From Pseudomonas sp. P8_241 (lineage in GTDB: Bacteria; Pseudomonadota; Gammaproteobacteria; Pseudomonadales; Pseudomonadaceae): a stretch of DNA of 64,000 bases. The notes beneath the pieces were generated by a model. It searched no databases and was not told the DNA's origin. It worked only from the letters and a program-made list of their open reading frames with translations. Shown here piece after piece: positions 43,927-55,014 of this stretch. Position numbers and translations under genes: made by a program. The stretch spans positions 62,001-126,000 of the forward strand of contig NZ_CP125377.1 in assembly GCF_034008315.1 (NCBI RefSeq). Reading direction: 5' to 3'. Numbering within the stretch: the first letter of the stretch is position 1; each line of letters opens with the position of its first letter.

Positions 43927-46083
43927 ATGCCCGCTCAACACCCCTACAAAGCCAAACAGATTGCCTTGGCGATTGCCCTGGCCCTTGGTCATGCAGAGTT
44001 CTCGAACGCCCAACCACCTTCCCTTACGGAGGCCTTTCCCACTCTGGAAGCACCGGTGCTGTCCGAGCCCCAGCCGGATGCAGAGCCCTTCGCACGACTT
44101 GCCGCTTTTCTCAACGCTGACACCACCTTTGCCCGCTTGATCCACGAGCCAGAGGACAGCTTTACGGGTACCGCTGACAACGAGCTCGTTGGCCTGATAG
44201 AAGGAGGTAGTGTGAAGGGCCTGATTGATGGTGGTGGTGGCAATAACCTCATCCAGCTTCGTTCCCCTGCGGGAGGTGTGCTGGGAGAAACTCGTAACTT
44301 CAACGGTTTATATGTAACCGAAGGCGCCTGGACGCTGACAGGTAAGGGAGATTTCAAAGAAGGCATCCTGGTGGAAGGAGGAGATCTGACCAATGAGGGA
44401 GCAATCGAAGGTGGCGCCGTTACGACCGCAAACCTCTTAAACAAAGGCAGCATAAAGGGCGATGTCCATGTCACGAAGACCGGCACCTTTGCGGGTGCAG
44501 GCAGTGTTGGCGAGCTGTATGTCGCTGGTCGCCTGAACGTCGATCGTTTGCATGGCGCGCCAAGGATTGAACGCGAACTGATCCTGGGAGAAACCGCCGT
44601 GCTTGCCTACGAGGTAACTCCCGACGGCCATGGCGAAACGATCAAAGTCGCAGGCACTGCCAATCTTGGCGATTCAACCCTGAAGATCGTCGCGGTGCCG
44701 GGGGAGTACTCGCAAAACAGGCAGTACACCGTGATTGAAGCCAACGAGATAGTCGGTCGATTCGGCACCATCGAAAACAGTCTTGCCTTCATGACACCAG
44801 AGGTGAAATACGAGAAAAAAACGGTCGAGCTGACTTACGCACGCAATGATGTTTCTATCGAGAGCGTCGCACTCACAGATAACGGGCGTGAGCTCGGCCG
44901 CAGCATTGAAGAGCCCACGGATCTATCTACGTCTGCGCCGCAAACTGCGGATGCCGCTTCGACGCCCACCACTGTCGACCCCGTCTCGGCACCTTCGACC
45001 TCACCCGCCACGACAAGTCGTGCCGTCCCCAGGGCTACCGTTGCGACGAGCGCCGCAGTCGTGGCCCTGCTCGATGCCGATAAAAAAACTGCGTCTTCCG
45101 CCATCGAACAACTCGCCGGAGGCAGCATCCCAAACCTCGCAAAACTGACGTTGAACAGCGATGCGCCAGTCAGCGCGACAATGCTCGCGGCCATGCGCCA
45201 ACTCGATGGTGCCGCCAGTTTTGGCAGTCGAAAAAAAGCACCACGACTGGCCGCTGGCAGCGAAACCGGTGGTCGAGTCTGGTTCCAGGCATTGGGCCAT
45301 GGCGGGAAACTGGATCGCGACGTCGATAACTTGAAACACTCCACCCGCGGCCTGGTCATGGGTACGGATTGGGCGGTGGACGAGGAGTGGCGCATTGGCC
45401 TGATCGGTGGCAAATCCCAAACACGCATGGACAGTCGCGAGCTCGACGGTGATCTCGATAGCTGGCATGTGGGCGCCTATGCATTGCGCCAAAGTGGCCC
45501 GATGTCTCTGCGCCTCGGCGCGACCCACAGCAACCACGACGGCAGCACAAAACGCCGGGTAGCCTTCAAGGGCTTCAGTGACCGCCTCGAAGGCCAATAC
45601 GATTCCAGTACTCAGCAGGCGTTTGCAGAAGTGGGCTACAACCTCGGCCGGGAGAATGTCAGCATCGAGCCCTTCGCAGGTCTTGGTTACCAACGCTATC
45701 ACCGCGATGCCTACACGGAAAAAGGCGGCTCAGCTGCGTTGAAGGTCGATGCTCAGGAACAGAACAATCTCAACAGCACGTTCGGTTTGCGGCTGGCGAA
45801 GATCAACAGCCTGGATAACGGCATGCAACTGACGCCACGTTTCAGTGCCAGCTGGAAACACACGTTTGGAGAGATCGCCACGCAAAACCGCCAACGTCTG
45901 ATCACCGCTGGCCGCAAATTTACCGTTTCCGGCGCACCGCTGGATCGAGACAGTCTGATGGTGGAAGCAGGTCTGGAGCTGGGACTTTCGGCGCGACATA
46001 CGCTAGGCGTTGGGGTAACCGGCGAGATGGCTTCCGACAGCCGAAACCATGGCGCAACGGCTCAGTGGCGGATGACTTTTTAA
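43927..46083 (+). CDS. Type V autotransporter
   Basis: The 718-residue protein has a signal peptide (MPAQHPYKAKQIALAIALAL, cleavage about residue 28), a passenger rich in Gly/Glu beta-helix-like repeats (GGSVKGLIDGGGGNNLIQLR, LTNEGAIEGGAV), a Ser/Thr/Pro-rich linker near 340-375, and a C-terminal autotransporter barrel (RVWFQALGHGGKLDRD to the final aromatic TAQWRMTF). The start is the ATG at 43927, read through a hairpin that hides its ribosome binding site. The passenger is short and has no recognisable enzymatic domain; a surface adhesin or structural role is possible. Confidence 0.88.
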   Translation: MPAQHPYKAKQIALAIALALGHAEFSNAQPPSLTEAFPTLEAPVLSEPQPDAEPFARLAAFLNADTTFARLIHEPEDSFTGTADNELVGLIEGGSVKGLIDGGGGNNLIQLRSPAGGVLGETRNFNGLYVTEGAWTLTGKGDFKEGILVEGGDLTNEGAIEGGAVTTANLLNKGSIKGDVHVTKTGTFAGAGSVGELYVAGRLNVDRLHGAPRIERELILGETAVLAYEVTPDGHGETIKVAGTANLGDSTLKIVAVPGEYSQNRQYTVIEANEIVGRFGTIENSLAFMTPEVKYEKKTVELTYARNDVSIESVALTDNGRELGRSIEEPTDLSTSAPQTADAASTPTTVDPVSAPSTSPATTSRAVPRATVATSAAVVALLDADKKTASSAIEQLAGGSIPNLAKLTLNSDAPVSATMLAAMRQLDGAASFGSRKKAPRLAAGSETGGRVWFQALGHGGKLDRDVDNLKHSTRGLVMGTDWAVDEEWRIGLIGGKSQTRMDSRELDGDLDSWHVGAYALRQSGPMSLRLGATHSNHDGSTKRRVAFKGFSDRLEGQYDSSTQQAFAEVGYNLGRENVSIEPFAGLGYQRYHRDAYTEKGGSAALKVDAQEQNNLNSTFGLRLAKINSLDNGMQLTPRFSASWKHTFGEIATQNRQRLITAGRKFTVSGAPLDRDSLMVEAGLELGLSARHTLGVGVTGEMASDSRNHGATAQWRMTF

Positions 46084-46108
46084 ACGTCTTGGCCACAAAT
46101 CCCGGGCG

Positions 46109-46135
46109 AAAAAAAAGGGGAGCACATGCCCCCCC
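46109..46135 (-). terminator. Intrinsic terminator downstream of pycB
   Basis: On the minus strand GGGGGGC-ATGT-GCTCCCC is followed by eight T residues. It is correctly placed after the pycB stop (46168). Confidence 0.8.
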
Positions 46136-46167
46136 GAGGTTTAAAGCGTTATATCGAGGCTGTTAAC

Positions 46168-47976
46168 TCAGCCTTCGATCTCGATCAGGATCTCGCCCGG
46201 ATTCACCCGGTCGCCCTTGGCCACATGAATGGCGGTAACTTTACCGGCGATGGCGGCCTGGACTTCAGTTTCCATCTTCATCGCTTCAGTGATCAGCACG
46301 GCCTGGCCAGCCTTGACGGTATCGCCTTCCTTGACCAGCACATCAACGATGTTGCCCGGCATGGTGGTGCTGACGTGGCCCGGCGTAGTTGCTTGCTTGC
46401 GCTTGCTGCCACCACCACCGACGAATTCGTTGAGCGGCTCGAACACCACTTCTTCCGGCATGCCGTCGATGGACAGGTAGAAGTGACGCTTGCCTTCGGC
46501 CTTGACGCCCACACCGGTGATGTCGACGCGGTAGGTTTCGCCGTGAACGTCGATGACGAACTCGGTCGGTACACCTTCGCCGCCCGCCGAAGCCACCTTG
46601 CCTGCTTCCGGAATCGGCAGCAGCACTTCAGGTGTCAAGGTTCCAGCAGCGCGCTCTTCGAGGAACTTGCGACCGATGTCCGGGAACATGGCGAAGGTCA
46701 ACACGTCTTCTTCGGACTTGGCCAGAGCGCCGATGTCGGCACGCAGCTTGGCCATTTCTGGCTTGAGCAGGTCTGCCGGACGAACGTCGATCACTTCTTC
46801 GCTGCCGATGGCTTGGCGACGCAGTTGTTCGTTCACGGTGCCCGGCGCTTTACCGTAGCCGCCTTGCAGGTAGAGCTTCACTTCGTTGGTGATGGTCTTG
46901 TAGCGCTCGCCGGCCAATACGTTGAAGAACGCCTGGGTGCCAACGATCTGCGAAGTCGGGGTCACCAGCGGCGGGAAACCGAGGTCTTCCCGAACGCGAG
47001 GGATTTCCGCGAGCACTTCGCTCATGCGATTCAGAGCGCCCTGCTCTTTCAACTGGTTGGCCAGGTTGGAAATCATCCCGCCCGGAACCTGGTTGACCTG
47101 AACGCGGGTATCAACCGCGGTGAATTCGCTTTCGAACTGGTGGTACTTCTTGCGCACGGCGTAGAAGTACAGGCCGATCTCCTGCAGCAGCTCCAGGTTC
47201 AGGCCGGTGTCGAACTCGCTGCCTTTGAGTGCGGCGACCATCGACTCGGTGCCCGGGTGGCTGGTGCCCCAGGCGAAGCTGGAGATCGCGGTATCGATGT
47301 GATCGGCACCGTTTTCGATCGCTTTCATCTGGCACATTGCGGCCAGGCCAGCGGTGTCGTGGGAGTGGATGAATACGGGCAGCGATTGCTCGCTTTTAAG
47401 AGCCTTGACCAACTCGCCGGTGGCGTACGGGGTCAGCAGGCCGGCCATGTCCTTGATCGCCACCGAGTCGCAACCCATGGCTTCCATTTGCTTGGCCTGG
47501 TTTACGAAGGCCTCGATGGTGTGCACCGGACTGGTGGTGTAGGCGATGGTGCCCTGGGCGTGTTTGCCGGAGGCTTTCACGGCTTCGATGGCAACACGCA
47601 GGTTACGCACGTCGTTCATGGCGTCGAAGATACGGAACACGTCGATGCCATTGACTGCGGCCTTGGCGACGAAAGCCTTGACCACGTCGTCGCTGTAGTG
47701 GCGGTAGCCCAGCAGGTTCTGGCCGCGCAGCAGCATTTGCAGGCGGGTGTTAGGCAGCGCCGCGCGCAGCTGGCGCAGACGCTCCCACGGGTCTTCTTTC
47801 AGAAAACGTACGCAGGCGTCGAAGGTCGCGCCGCCCCAGCATTCCAGCGACCAGTAGCCGACTTTGTCGAGCTTGTCGCAGATCGGCAGCATGTCTTCGG
47901 TGCGCATGCGGGTCGCGAGCAGCGATTGGTGGGCGTCGCGCAGGATCGTGTCGGTAACGTGGATTTGCTTGCTCAT
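46168..47976 (-). CDS. pycB: Pyruvate carboxylase subunit B (oxaloacetate decarboxylase alpha-like, biotin carrier)
   Basis: This 602-residue subunit has a carboxyltransferase TIM barrel (DTILRDAHQSLLATR at about 8-22, FIHSHDTAG metal site), a PYC/OadA domain, and a C-terminal biotinyl domain with the biotin Lys in EAMKMET. Together with PycA it turns pyruvate into oxaloacetate. I chose the ATG at 47976 (MSKQIHVTDT) with GAGG upstream. Homologues are often called oadA because of similarity to decarboxylase subunits; the adjacent pycA and divergent LysR gene favour carboxylase. Confidence 0.94.
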   Translation of the reverse strand: MSKQIHVTDTILRDAHQSLLATRMRTEDMLPICDKLDKVGYWSLECWGGATFDACVRFLKEDPWERLRQLRAALPNTRLQMLLRGQNLLGYRHYSDDVVKAFVAKAAVNGIDVFRIFDAMNDVRNLRVAIEAVKASGKHAQGTIAYTTSPVHTIEAFVNQAKQMEAMGCDSVAIKDMAGLLTPYATGELVKALKSEQSLPVFIHSHDTAGLAAMCQMKAIENGADHIDTAISSFAWGTSHPGTESMVAALKGSEFDTGLNLELLQEIGLYFYAVRKKYHQFESEFTAVDTRVQVNQVPGGMISNLANQLKEQGALNRMSEVLAEIPRVREDLGFPPLVTPTSQIVGTQAFFNVLAGERYKTITNEVKLYLQGGYGKAPGTVNEQLRRQAIGSEEVIDVRPADLLKPEMAKLRADIGALAKSEEDVLTFAMFPDIGRKFLEERAAGTLTPEVLLPIPEAGKVASAGGEGVPTEFVIDVHGETYRVDITGVGVKAEGKRHFYLSIDGMPEEVVFEPLNEFVGGGGSKRKQATTPGHVSTTMPGNIVDVLVKEGDTVKAGQAVLITEAMKMETEVQAAIAGKVTAIHVAKGDRVNPGEILIEIEG

Positions 47977-47987
47977 TGTTCTATTCC

Positions 47988-49403
<1,416 letters not shown>

Positions 49404-49593
49404 TTGGAGTTTCCCTTGAGCCGGTGGTACCCACGACCTGCTAGACCCAGGTCGACGCGTGACCAAATGTTTCAATTTAGTCGCAGGGCCACACTAGCGC
49501 TCACAAGGGATTAACAAAAATGAATAATTATTGGGTCATGCATAAGTAAAGACTTATAGTTGAAACATCACCCCTCGGCTGGAGCGTTAACCA

Positions 49594-50556
49594 ATGCGTA
49601 AGTCATTGATGCGTATGACATTGCGTCAACTGCAGATTTTCAACGAGGTCTGCGATTTACGATCCTACAGCCGCGCAGCCGACGAAATGTCACTCACACA
49701 ACCTGCCGTCAGCCTACAGATTCGTCAACTTGAGGAGCTCGTCGGCCAGCCATTGTTCGATTACGTCGGCAAAAAGCTCTACATGACCGAAGCCGCTGAA
49801 GCGTTACAGCGAGCCAGTCGGGACATTTTCGGGCGCCTGGAAAACCTCGATATGCAGCTGTCGGACATGCAGGGCTCGTTGCAGGGTCAGCTGAAACTGG
49901 CAGTGGAATCCAGCGCCAAGTATTTCGTGCCGCACCTGTTCGCCGCATTTAAACGCCAGCACCCGGAAGTGAATCTGCAGCTGACTGTAGTCAATCGCGG
50001 ACAAGTGATTCGGCGCTTGTCGGATAACCGCGACGATCTGGTAATCATGTCCATGGTGCCCCAGGACATGGGCCTGGAATTCTTGCCGTTCCTCAACAAC
50101 CCGATCGTCGCCGTCGCGCCTCCGGATCATCCACTGTGTCATATGGGGCCGCTGCGCTTGCAGGATCTTGAGCCCTATACATTATTACTGCGCGAAACCG
50201 GTTCGGGTACGAGGCTGGCATGCGAGGAGTATTTCAAAGAGAAGCGCGTGCACTTCAACCAGACTCAGGAAGTCTCGTCGGCCGAAGCCCAGCGTGAATG
50301 CGTGCTGGCAGGCCTGGGCGTTGCGCTGTTGACGCGCCACGCCCTGAACCTTGAGTTGGCGACCGGCGGGTTGATCGAGTTGCCGGTCGAAGAACTGCCG
50401 CTATTGCGCAGCTGGTGCCTGGTGCAGGCCAAGGCGAAACGCCTGTCACCGGTGGCTCACGCCTTCCTTGCATTTATTCGCAGTGAACGTATTCAAATCA
50501 GCGCACTGGTTGAGCGTTTCGACGGGAAGTCGAGGGGGATGCCTGCCAGAAGTTGA
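49594..50556 (+). CDS. LysR-family regulator divergent from pycA (PycR-like)
   Basis: The 320-residue protein has an N-terminal LysR winged helix (TLRQLQIFNEVCDLRSYSRA, SLTQPAVSLQIRQLEELV) and an effector domain. It is divergent from pycAB across 190 bases, the arrangement of PycR in P. aeruginosa, where it acts on lipid metabolism and virulence. The start could be MRMTLRQLQ (49609) instead of 49594. Confidence 0.9.
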   Translation: MRKSLMRMTLRQLQIFNEVCDLRSYSRAADEMSLTQPAVSLQIRQLEELVGQPLFDYVGKKLYMTEAAEALQRASRDIFGRLENLDMQLSDMQGSLQGQLKLAVESSAKYFVPHLFAAFKRQHPEVNLQLTVVNRGQVIRRLSDNRDDLVIMSMVPQDMGLEFLPFLNNPIVAVAPPDHPLCHMGPLRLQDLEPYTLLLRETGSGTRLACEEYFKEKRVHFNQTQEVSSAEAQRECVLAGLGVALLTRHALNLELATGGLIELPVEELPLLRSWCLVQAKAKRLSPVAHAFLAFIRSERIQISALVERFDGKSRGMPARS

Positions 50557-50704
50557 GCTCCAGCTCGGGGAAGTCGCCGATTTCGGCCAGAAGCTGACGG
50601 CGTTCGCAGCGATCTTCGATGGCGCGGCGAAATTCCATGCGACGCTGATCTTCTTGCTGGCGACGGGTTTTGACAGCGCTGTTGCGTTCTTCGTAAGGGG
50701 CCAT
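50498..50704 (-). CDS. Small charged hypothetical protein
   Basis: A 68-residue frame with GGGAG seven bases before its ATG (MAPYEERNSAVKTRRQQEDQ). It is Arg/Glu-rich and resembles the small proteins often seen next to this LysR gene in pseudomonads; no function is known. Its 3' end overlaps the convergent LysR gene by 59 bases. Confidence 0.55.
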   Translation of the reverse strand: MAPYEERNSAVKTRRQQEDQRRMEFRRAIEDRCERRQLLAEIGDFPELELNFWQASPSTSRRNAQPVR

Positions 50705-50802
50705 TTCGAGTCTCCCAAGGCGAGTACGGGAGTTTCAAGATAGGCGTGGGGGATGACGGTTTGGCGGCTTGGGCGTTACAGGGAGATGAACATTCATAAG
50801 CA

Positions 50803-50875
50803 AAGATCGCAGCCTTCGGCAGCGCCTACGCAGGAATGTGAAAACCTGTAGGAGCTGCCGCAGGCTGCGATCTTT
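50803..50875. repeat. REP-type inverted repeat
   Basis: AAAGATCGCAGCCTTCGGCA at the left and TGCCGCAGGCTGCGATCTTT at the right form an imperfect inverted pair of the GAGCTGCCGCAGGCTGCGATC class. It lies just after the stop of the RpiR-type gene. Confidence 0.9.
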
Positions 50876-50880
50876 TGATG

Positions 50881-51747
50881 TTAGTCGTCCAGCGCTTTGA
50901 CCGACTTGGGCGACAACCGCAAGCTGCGCAGGCTGCGCTTCACGCTCTTGAGGTGATTGACCAGGCTCGGGCCGCGCGCCATGGCCACGCCCATCGCCAG
51001 CACGTCGATCACCACCAGGTGAGCGATACGCGAAGTCAGCGGCGTGTAGATTTCCGTGTCCTCATGCACATCGATTGCCAGGTTGACGGTCGACAGCTCA
51101 GCCAACGGTGTCTGGCTTGGGCACAAGGTGATCAACGAAGCGCCGCTTTCGCGCACCAGGTTTGCGGTGATCAACAAATCCTTGGAACGTCCGGACTGGG
51201 AAATGCAGATCGCCACGTCGGTAGGCTTGAGCGTTACCGCGGACATCGCTTGCATATGCGGGTCGGAATACGCCGCCGCCGTCAGCAGCAGACGGAAAAA
51301 TTTGTGCTGGGCGTCCGCCGCGACCGCACCGGAAGCGCCGAAACCGTAGAACTCGACACGCTGAGCCTGGGACATCAAAGTCACGGCCCGCTGCAACTCC
51401 AGCGGATCGAGCTTCTCGCGAACTTCCATCAGGGTATGCAACGTCGTGTCGAAGATTTTCAGGCTGTAGTCGGCGACCGAATCATCCTCATGGATCGCAA
51501 ACTGGCCGAAACTCGCACCTGCCGCCAGGCTTTGGGCCAGCTTCAGCTTCAGGTCCTGAAACCCGGAACAACCGATGGCACGGCAAAAACGCACGATGGT
51601 CGGCTCGCTAATGCCCACGCTGTGGGCCAGATCGGCCATGGAACTGTGCATCACGGCCGCAGGATCGAGCAGCACGTGGTCGGCGACCTTGAGCTCCGAC
51701 TTGCGTAACAGGTGGCGAGACTGGGCGATGTGTTGCAGCAGATTCAA
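50881..51747 (-). CDS. MurR/RpiR-family regulator (annotated HexR in many pseudomonads)
   Basis: The 288-residue protein has an N-terminal helix-turn-helix (LAHSVGISEPTIVRFCRAIG) and a SIS sugar-phosphate-binding domain (VEFYGFGASGAVAADAQHKF, ISQSGRSKDLLITANL). The family senses phosphosugars such as KDPG. Databases often call this HexR, but the classical HexR lies beside zwf and edd and is a different sequence; I therefore give no symbol. An adjacent glucose-metabolism gene is not present. Confidence 0.88.
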   Translation of the reverse strand: MNLLQHIAQSRHLLRKSELKVADHVLLDPAAVMHSSMADLAHSVGISEPTIVRFCRAIGCSGFQDLKLKLAQSLAAGASFGQFAIHEDDSVADYSLKIFDTTLHTLMEVREKLDPLELQRAVTLMSQAQRVEFYGFGASGAVAADAQHKFFRLLLTAAAYSDPHMQAMSAVTLKPTDVAICISQSGRSKDLLITANLVRESGASLITLCPSQTPLAELSTVNLAIDVHEDTEIYTPLTSRIAHLVVIDVLAMGVAMARGPSLVNHLKSVKRSLRSLRLSPKSVKALDD

Positions 51748-51881
51748 AGGGCTGGACTCTTTATTGTTGGCAGGAGCCGGAGATGTAGCACGCTTGTAGT
51801 TATACTACATGAATCGGCTTTTTGCCCGCTCAATGCGTAACTCAATGTCCCCATTTCACGCGTCGTTCACTCCATGTAGCC

Positions 51882-54755
51882 CTACAAGGCCTTTTCACTC
51901 CGACCTAGTAGCTCAGCCAGATCCAACGCTTCGACCGGCCGACTGATCAGATACCCCTGCACTTCATCGCAGCGCTCGACTTTCAGAAACTCCAGCTGCT
52001 CCTGCCGCTCCACGCCTTCGGCGACCACCTTCAGCGACAAGCCGTGCGCCATGGCGATGATCGCTCGAGTGATCGCCGTATCGGCGGTGCCCTCCCCCAG
52101 TCCCCGAATAAACGCCTGGTCGATCTTTACGTAATCCACCGGGATGCGCTTGAGGTAGCTCAGAGACGAGTAACCGGTGCCGAAATCATCGATTGCCAGT
52201 TTCACCCCAAGATCGCGCAACTGCTCAAACGTCGCGATGATGTGCTCGACACTGTCCAACAACTGGCTTTCGGTCAGCTCCAACTCCAACAGGTGGGGCG
52301 CCAGCCCGGTTTCCTCCAGCACCTGTCGCACAAGGCTGACCAGTTTGCCCTGACGCAACTGATGCACCGATAAATTGACCGACACACGGATCGGTTCAAG
52401 CCCCAGACGCTGCCACTCGCAGGCTTGCCAGCAGGCTTGGCGCAACACGAATTCACCGATCGGACCGATCAGCCCGGTCTCCTCGGCCAACCCGATAAAG
52501 TCCCCGGGCGGCACGCGCCCCATGGTCGGATGATCCCAGCGCACCAGTGCTTCGGCGGCATTCAGCCGCCCCGTGGCGAGACACAGTTTCGGTTGGTAAA
52601 ACACCTTGAGTTGCTTTTCTTCAACGGCTTTGCGCAACTGGTTTTCCAGATGCAAACGCTCCAGCGTGCTGGCTTGCAAGCTGTCGGTATAAAACTGGAA
52701 ATTGTTACCGCCCAAATGCTTGGCATGTTGCATGGCCATGTTCGACTGGCTGACCAACGCGGAAATTTCCCGGGCATTGTCTGGCAGCAGACTGATGCCC
52801 ATGGAGGCACTGATCACCAATTCGTGCCCTTCAACCGCAACCGGTACGCGCAATTTGGTTGCCAGTCGTGTTGCCACACGCGCCAGGCTGGACAGGTTGC
52901 CGTAAGCGTTGAACAACACGGCGAACTCGTCGCCGGACAGCCGAGCGATGGTATCGGCCTCCGGCAGCGCGCTGACCAGGCGACGGGTCATTGTCTTCAG
53001 CAACTGATCGGCGATTTCATGACCAAGGCTGTCATTGAGCAACTTGAAGCGGTCCAGATTGATGTGCAGCAATGCCAGACTGCGATGACCACCCTGGCGT
53101 ACTCGTTGATGCGCTTCATTGAGCCGCTCGCGAAACAGCGAACGATTTGCCAGCCCCGTCAGTTCGTCATAGTGCGTCAGGTAACGCATGCGTTCTTCGG
53201 ATTCGCGCCTTGCGGAAAGATCAGCAAAGAAGCCGACGATGTGACTGACACGTCCTCGCCGATCGCGAACCGTATTGAGCTGCAGCCATTGGGGATACAT
53301 TTCGCCGTTCTTGCGGGTTTCCACCAGTTCGCCTTGCCAACGGCCATGCTGCTCCAACGCCTGATGGATGGTTGCGTAATGACGGCGTGCATCGCGACTG
53401 CAAGGCAACTCGACCACGTTGCGTCCAAGAACCTCTTCAATGCCATAGCCCGTCACTTGGCTAAAGGCCTGGTTGACCGAAAGCAACGCGTAATCGGGGT
53501 CGAAAATCACGATGCCTTCGCTGGCCGCCTCAAACACCGTTGCTGCCAATTGTTGTTGTTCTTCCAGCGCCTTGCTGACGCTGATGTCACGACGGGTCCC
53601 GACCATGCGGATCACTCGGCCGTTTGCACTGCGCTCGACCGCACGCCCCCGGTCCTCGATCCAGACCCAATGACCTGCACCATGACGCACACGGTACTCG
53701 ACCTGGTAATCCTCGCTGCGGCCCTTCAAATGCTCGACCAATGCCCGACGCAGTGTCGGAAGGTCATCAGGGTGCAAGCGTGGCTTGAGGTGGCGCAATA
53801 TCGCTGTCACCTGATCCGGTTCGAGCCCGAACAACTCTTGAATCTGCGTGTGATGTACTTCGTCGGTTTGCAGATTCCAGTCCCACAACCCAAGTTCGCT
53901 GGCTTTCAACGCCAGTGCCAGACGCGCCTCGCTTTTGCTCAAGGCCTGGTTGGCGGCGTCCAGTTCCAGACTGCGCAGGGCAACGCGGCTTTCCAGCCCG
54001 GTCTGAACCTGACGCAGTTCGTCCTCGGCCCGTCGACGCTGGTCGACTTCCCGAGCAAGTTTCTGGTTGAGCTGATCGCTGTCGTTTTGAGCTTGCTGCA
54101 AATGCTCGATCAGCGCCTGATTCTGAAAGCGCCGCACCAATCCACGATCGATCACTCGATTGACTTGCCAGGCAACGACGCTCAGCGCGCCGAGCAGGAT
54201 CAACCCAAACCATCCCCAGCCGTGCTGTTGTTCGTCACCGCTCCAAAACATATAGGCAATGGCCGGCAACAGGCAGGGCAAGGTAAACGACAGGAAGGCC
54301 GGCAAGCTGACCGCATAGGCCACACTGGCCGAGAGTGCTGCCGCACCGATCAGACCGAAAACCCACGCTTGCTGGATGAAGTTATCGGCAGGTACCAGGG
54401 CGATACCGGCGCCTGCCAGAGTCAACCCGGTCAGGCCAGAGCCGAGCAAAAACATGCGACGCCAGATCGGATTGGCCTGGCGGTGAGGGATTGCCGAGTC
54501 AAAGGCTGCCACCTGAATGACACGCAATGCCACCAGCGACAACAACCAGATCAACCAAACGCTGAGTAGAAAATGGCGCTGCGGGATCCAGAGTAAACCG
54601 GCGCACACCAGACCATTGATCAGCATGAATAATGTGGGCAGCAACGAACCCTGATACAGCAGGCGCGTGCGTTCGACCGCCATTTCCATGGCGTACTGTT
54701 TGCGGATCACCCGGGGCTCCACAGTGGGGCCCGACAGGTCGGAGCTGAGGGTCAT
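51882..54755 (-). CDS. PAS-GGDEF-EAL cyclic-di-GMP enzyme with a membrane sensor
   Basis: The 957-residue protein has several N-terminal membrane helices (about 40-200), a coiled coil, two PAS domains (about 275-395 and 405-525), a GGDEF domain whose signature reads RLSGDEFAVLF, and an EAL domain (EALVRW, DDFGTGYSSLSYL). Both active sites look intact apart from Ser in place of the first Gly, which is tolerated in active diguanylate cyclases. It may make or break c-di-GMP. I chose the ATG at 54755 (MTLSSDLSG); frames upstream are not conserved and the ribosome binding site is weak. Confidence 0.9.
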   Translation of the reverse strand: MTLSSDLSGPTVEPRVIRKQYAMEMAVERTRLLYQGSLLPTLFMLINGLVCAGLLWIPQRHFLLSVWLIWLLSLVALRVIQVAAFDSAIPHRQANPIWRRMFLLGSGLTGLTLAGAGIALVPADNFIQQAWVFGLIGAAALSASVAYAVSLPAFLSFTLPCLLPAIAYMFWSGDEQQHGWGWFGLILLGALSVVAWQVNRVIDRGLVRRFQNQALIEHLQQAQNDSDQLNQKLAREVDQRRRAEDELRQVQTGLESRVALRSLELDAANQALSKSEARLALALKASELGLWDWNLQTDEVHHTQIQELFGLEPDQVTAILRHLKPRLHPDDLPTLRRALVEHLKGRSEDYQVEYRVRHGAGHWVWIEDRGRAVERSANGRVIRMVGTRRDISVSKALEEQQQLAATVFEAASEGIVIFDPDYALLSVNQAFSQVTGYGIEEVLGRNVVELPCSRDARRHYATIHQALEQHGRWQGELVETRKNGEMYPQWLQLNTVRDRRGRVSHIVGFFADLSARRESEERMRYLTHYDELTGLANRSLFRERLNEAHQRVRQGGHRSLALLHINLDRFKLLNDSLGHEIADQLLKTMTRRLVSALPEADTIARLSGDEFAVLFNAYGNLSSLARVATRLATKLRVPVAVEGHELVISASMGISLLPDNAREISALVSQSNMAMQHAKHLGGNNFQFYTDSLQASTLERLHLENQLRKAVEEKQLKVFYQPKLCLATGRLNAAEALVRWDHPTMGRVPPGDFIGLAEETGLIGPIGEFVLRQACWQACEWQRLGLEPIRVSVNLSVHQLRQGKLVSLVRQVLEETGLAPHLLELELTESQLLDSVEHIIATFEQLRDLGVKLAIDDFGTGYSSLSYLKRIPVDYVKIDQAFIRGLGEGTADTAITRAIIAMAHGLSLKVVAEGVERQEQLEFLKVERCDEVQGYLISRPVEALDLAELLGRSEKAL

Positions 54756-55014
54756 AGGCGATATTCTTGTTCTTATAATGACGAGCATGTAGCCCGAAAC
54801 GTCGACGGAGCATACACAAGCGGGAGCCTGTACCAAACTGCTGTTGATCAATAAATCGCCAAAGCTGCGATCCCTCCCAATGGTCATGAAAAGGCCATGA
54901 GGGCGCCCCGCCAACGTCTGCGACCGATGACCGACCAGTCGTCCCGAACGATCTTTCATCGGCAAAAGCAAACCGGGGTTTGCCCGGTGTGCCGCCGCCC
55001 CCTAGAATGCCCCG

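Noticed and set aside
50881..51747. Naming the RpiR-type regulator hexR
   Set aside because: The classical HexR is linked to zwf/edd and differs in sequence as I recall it; the symbol was withheld although databases use it.
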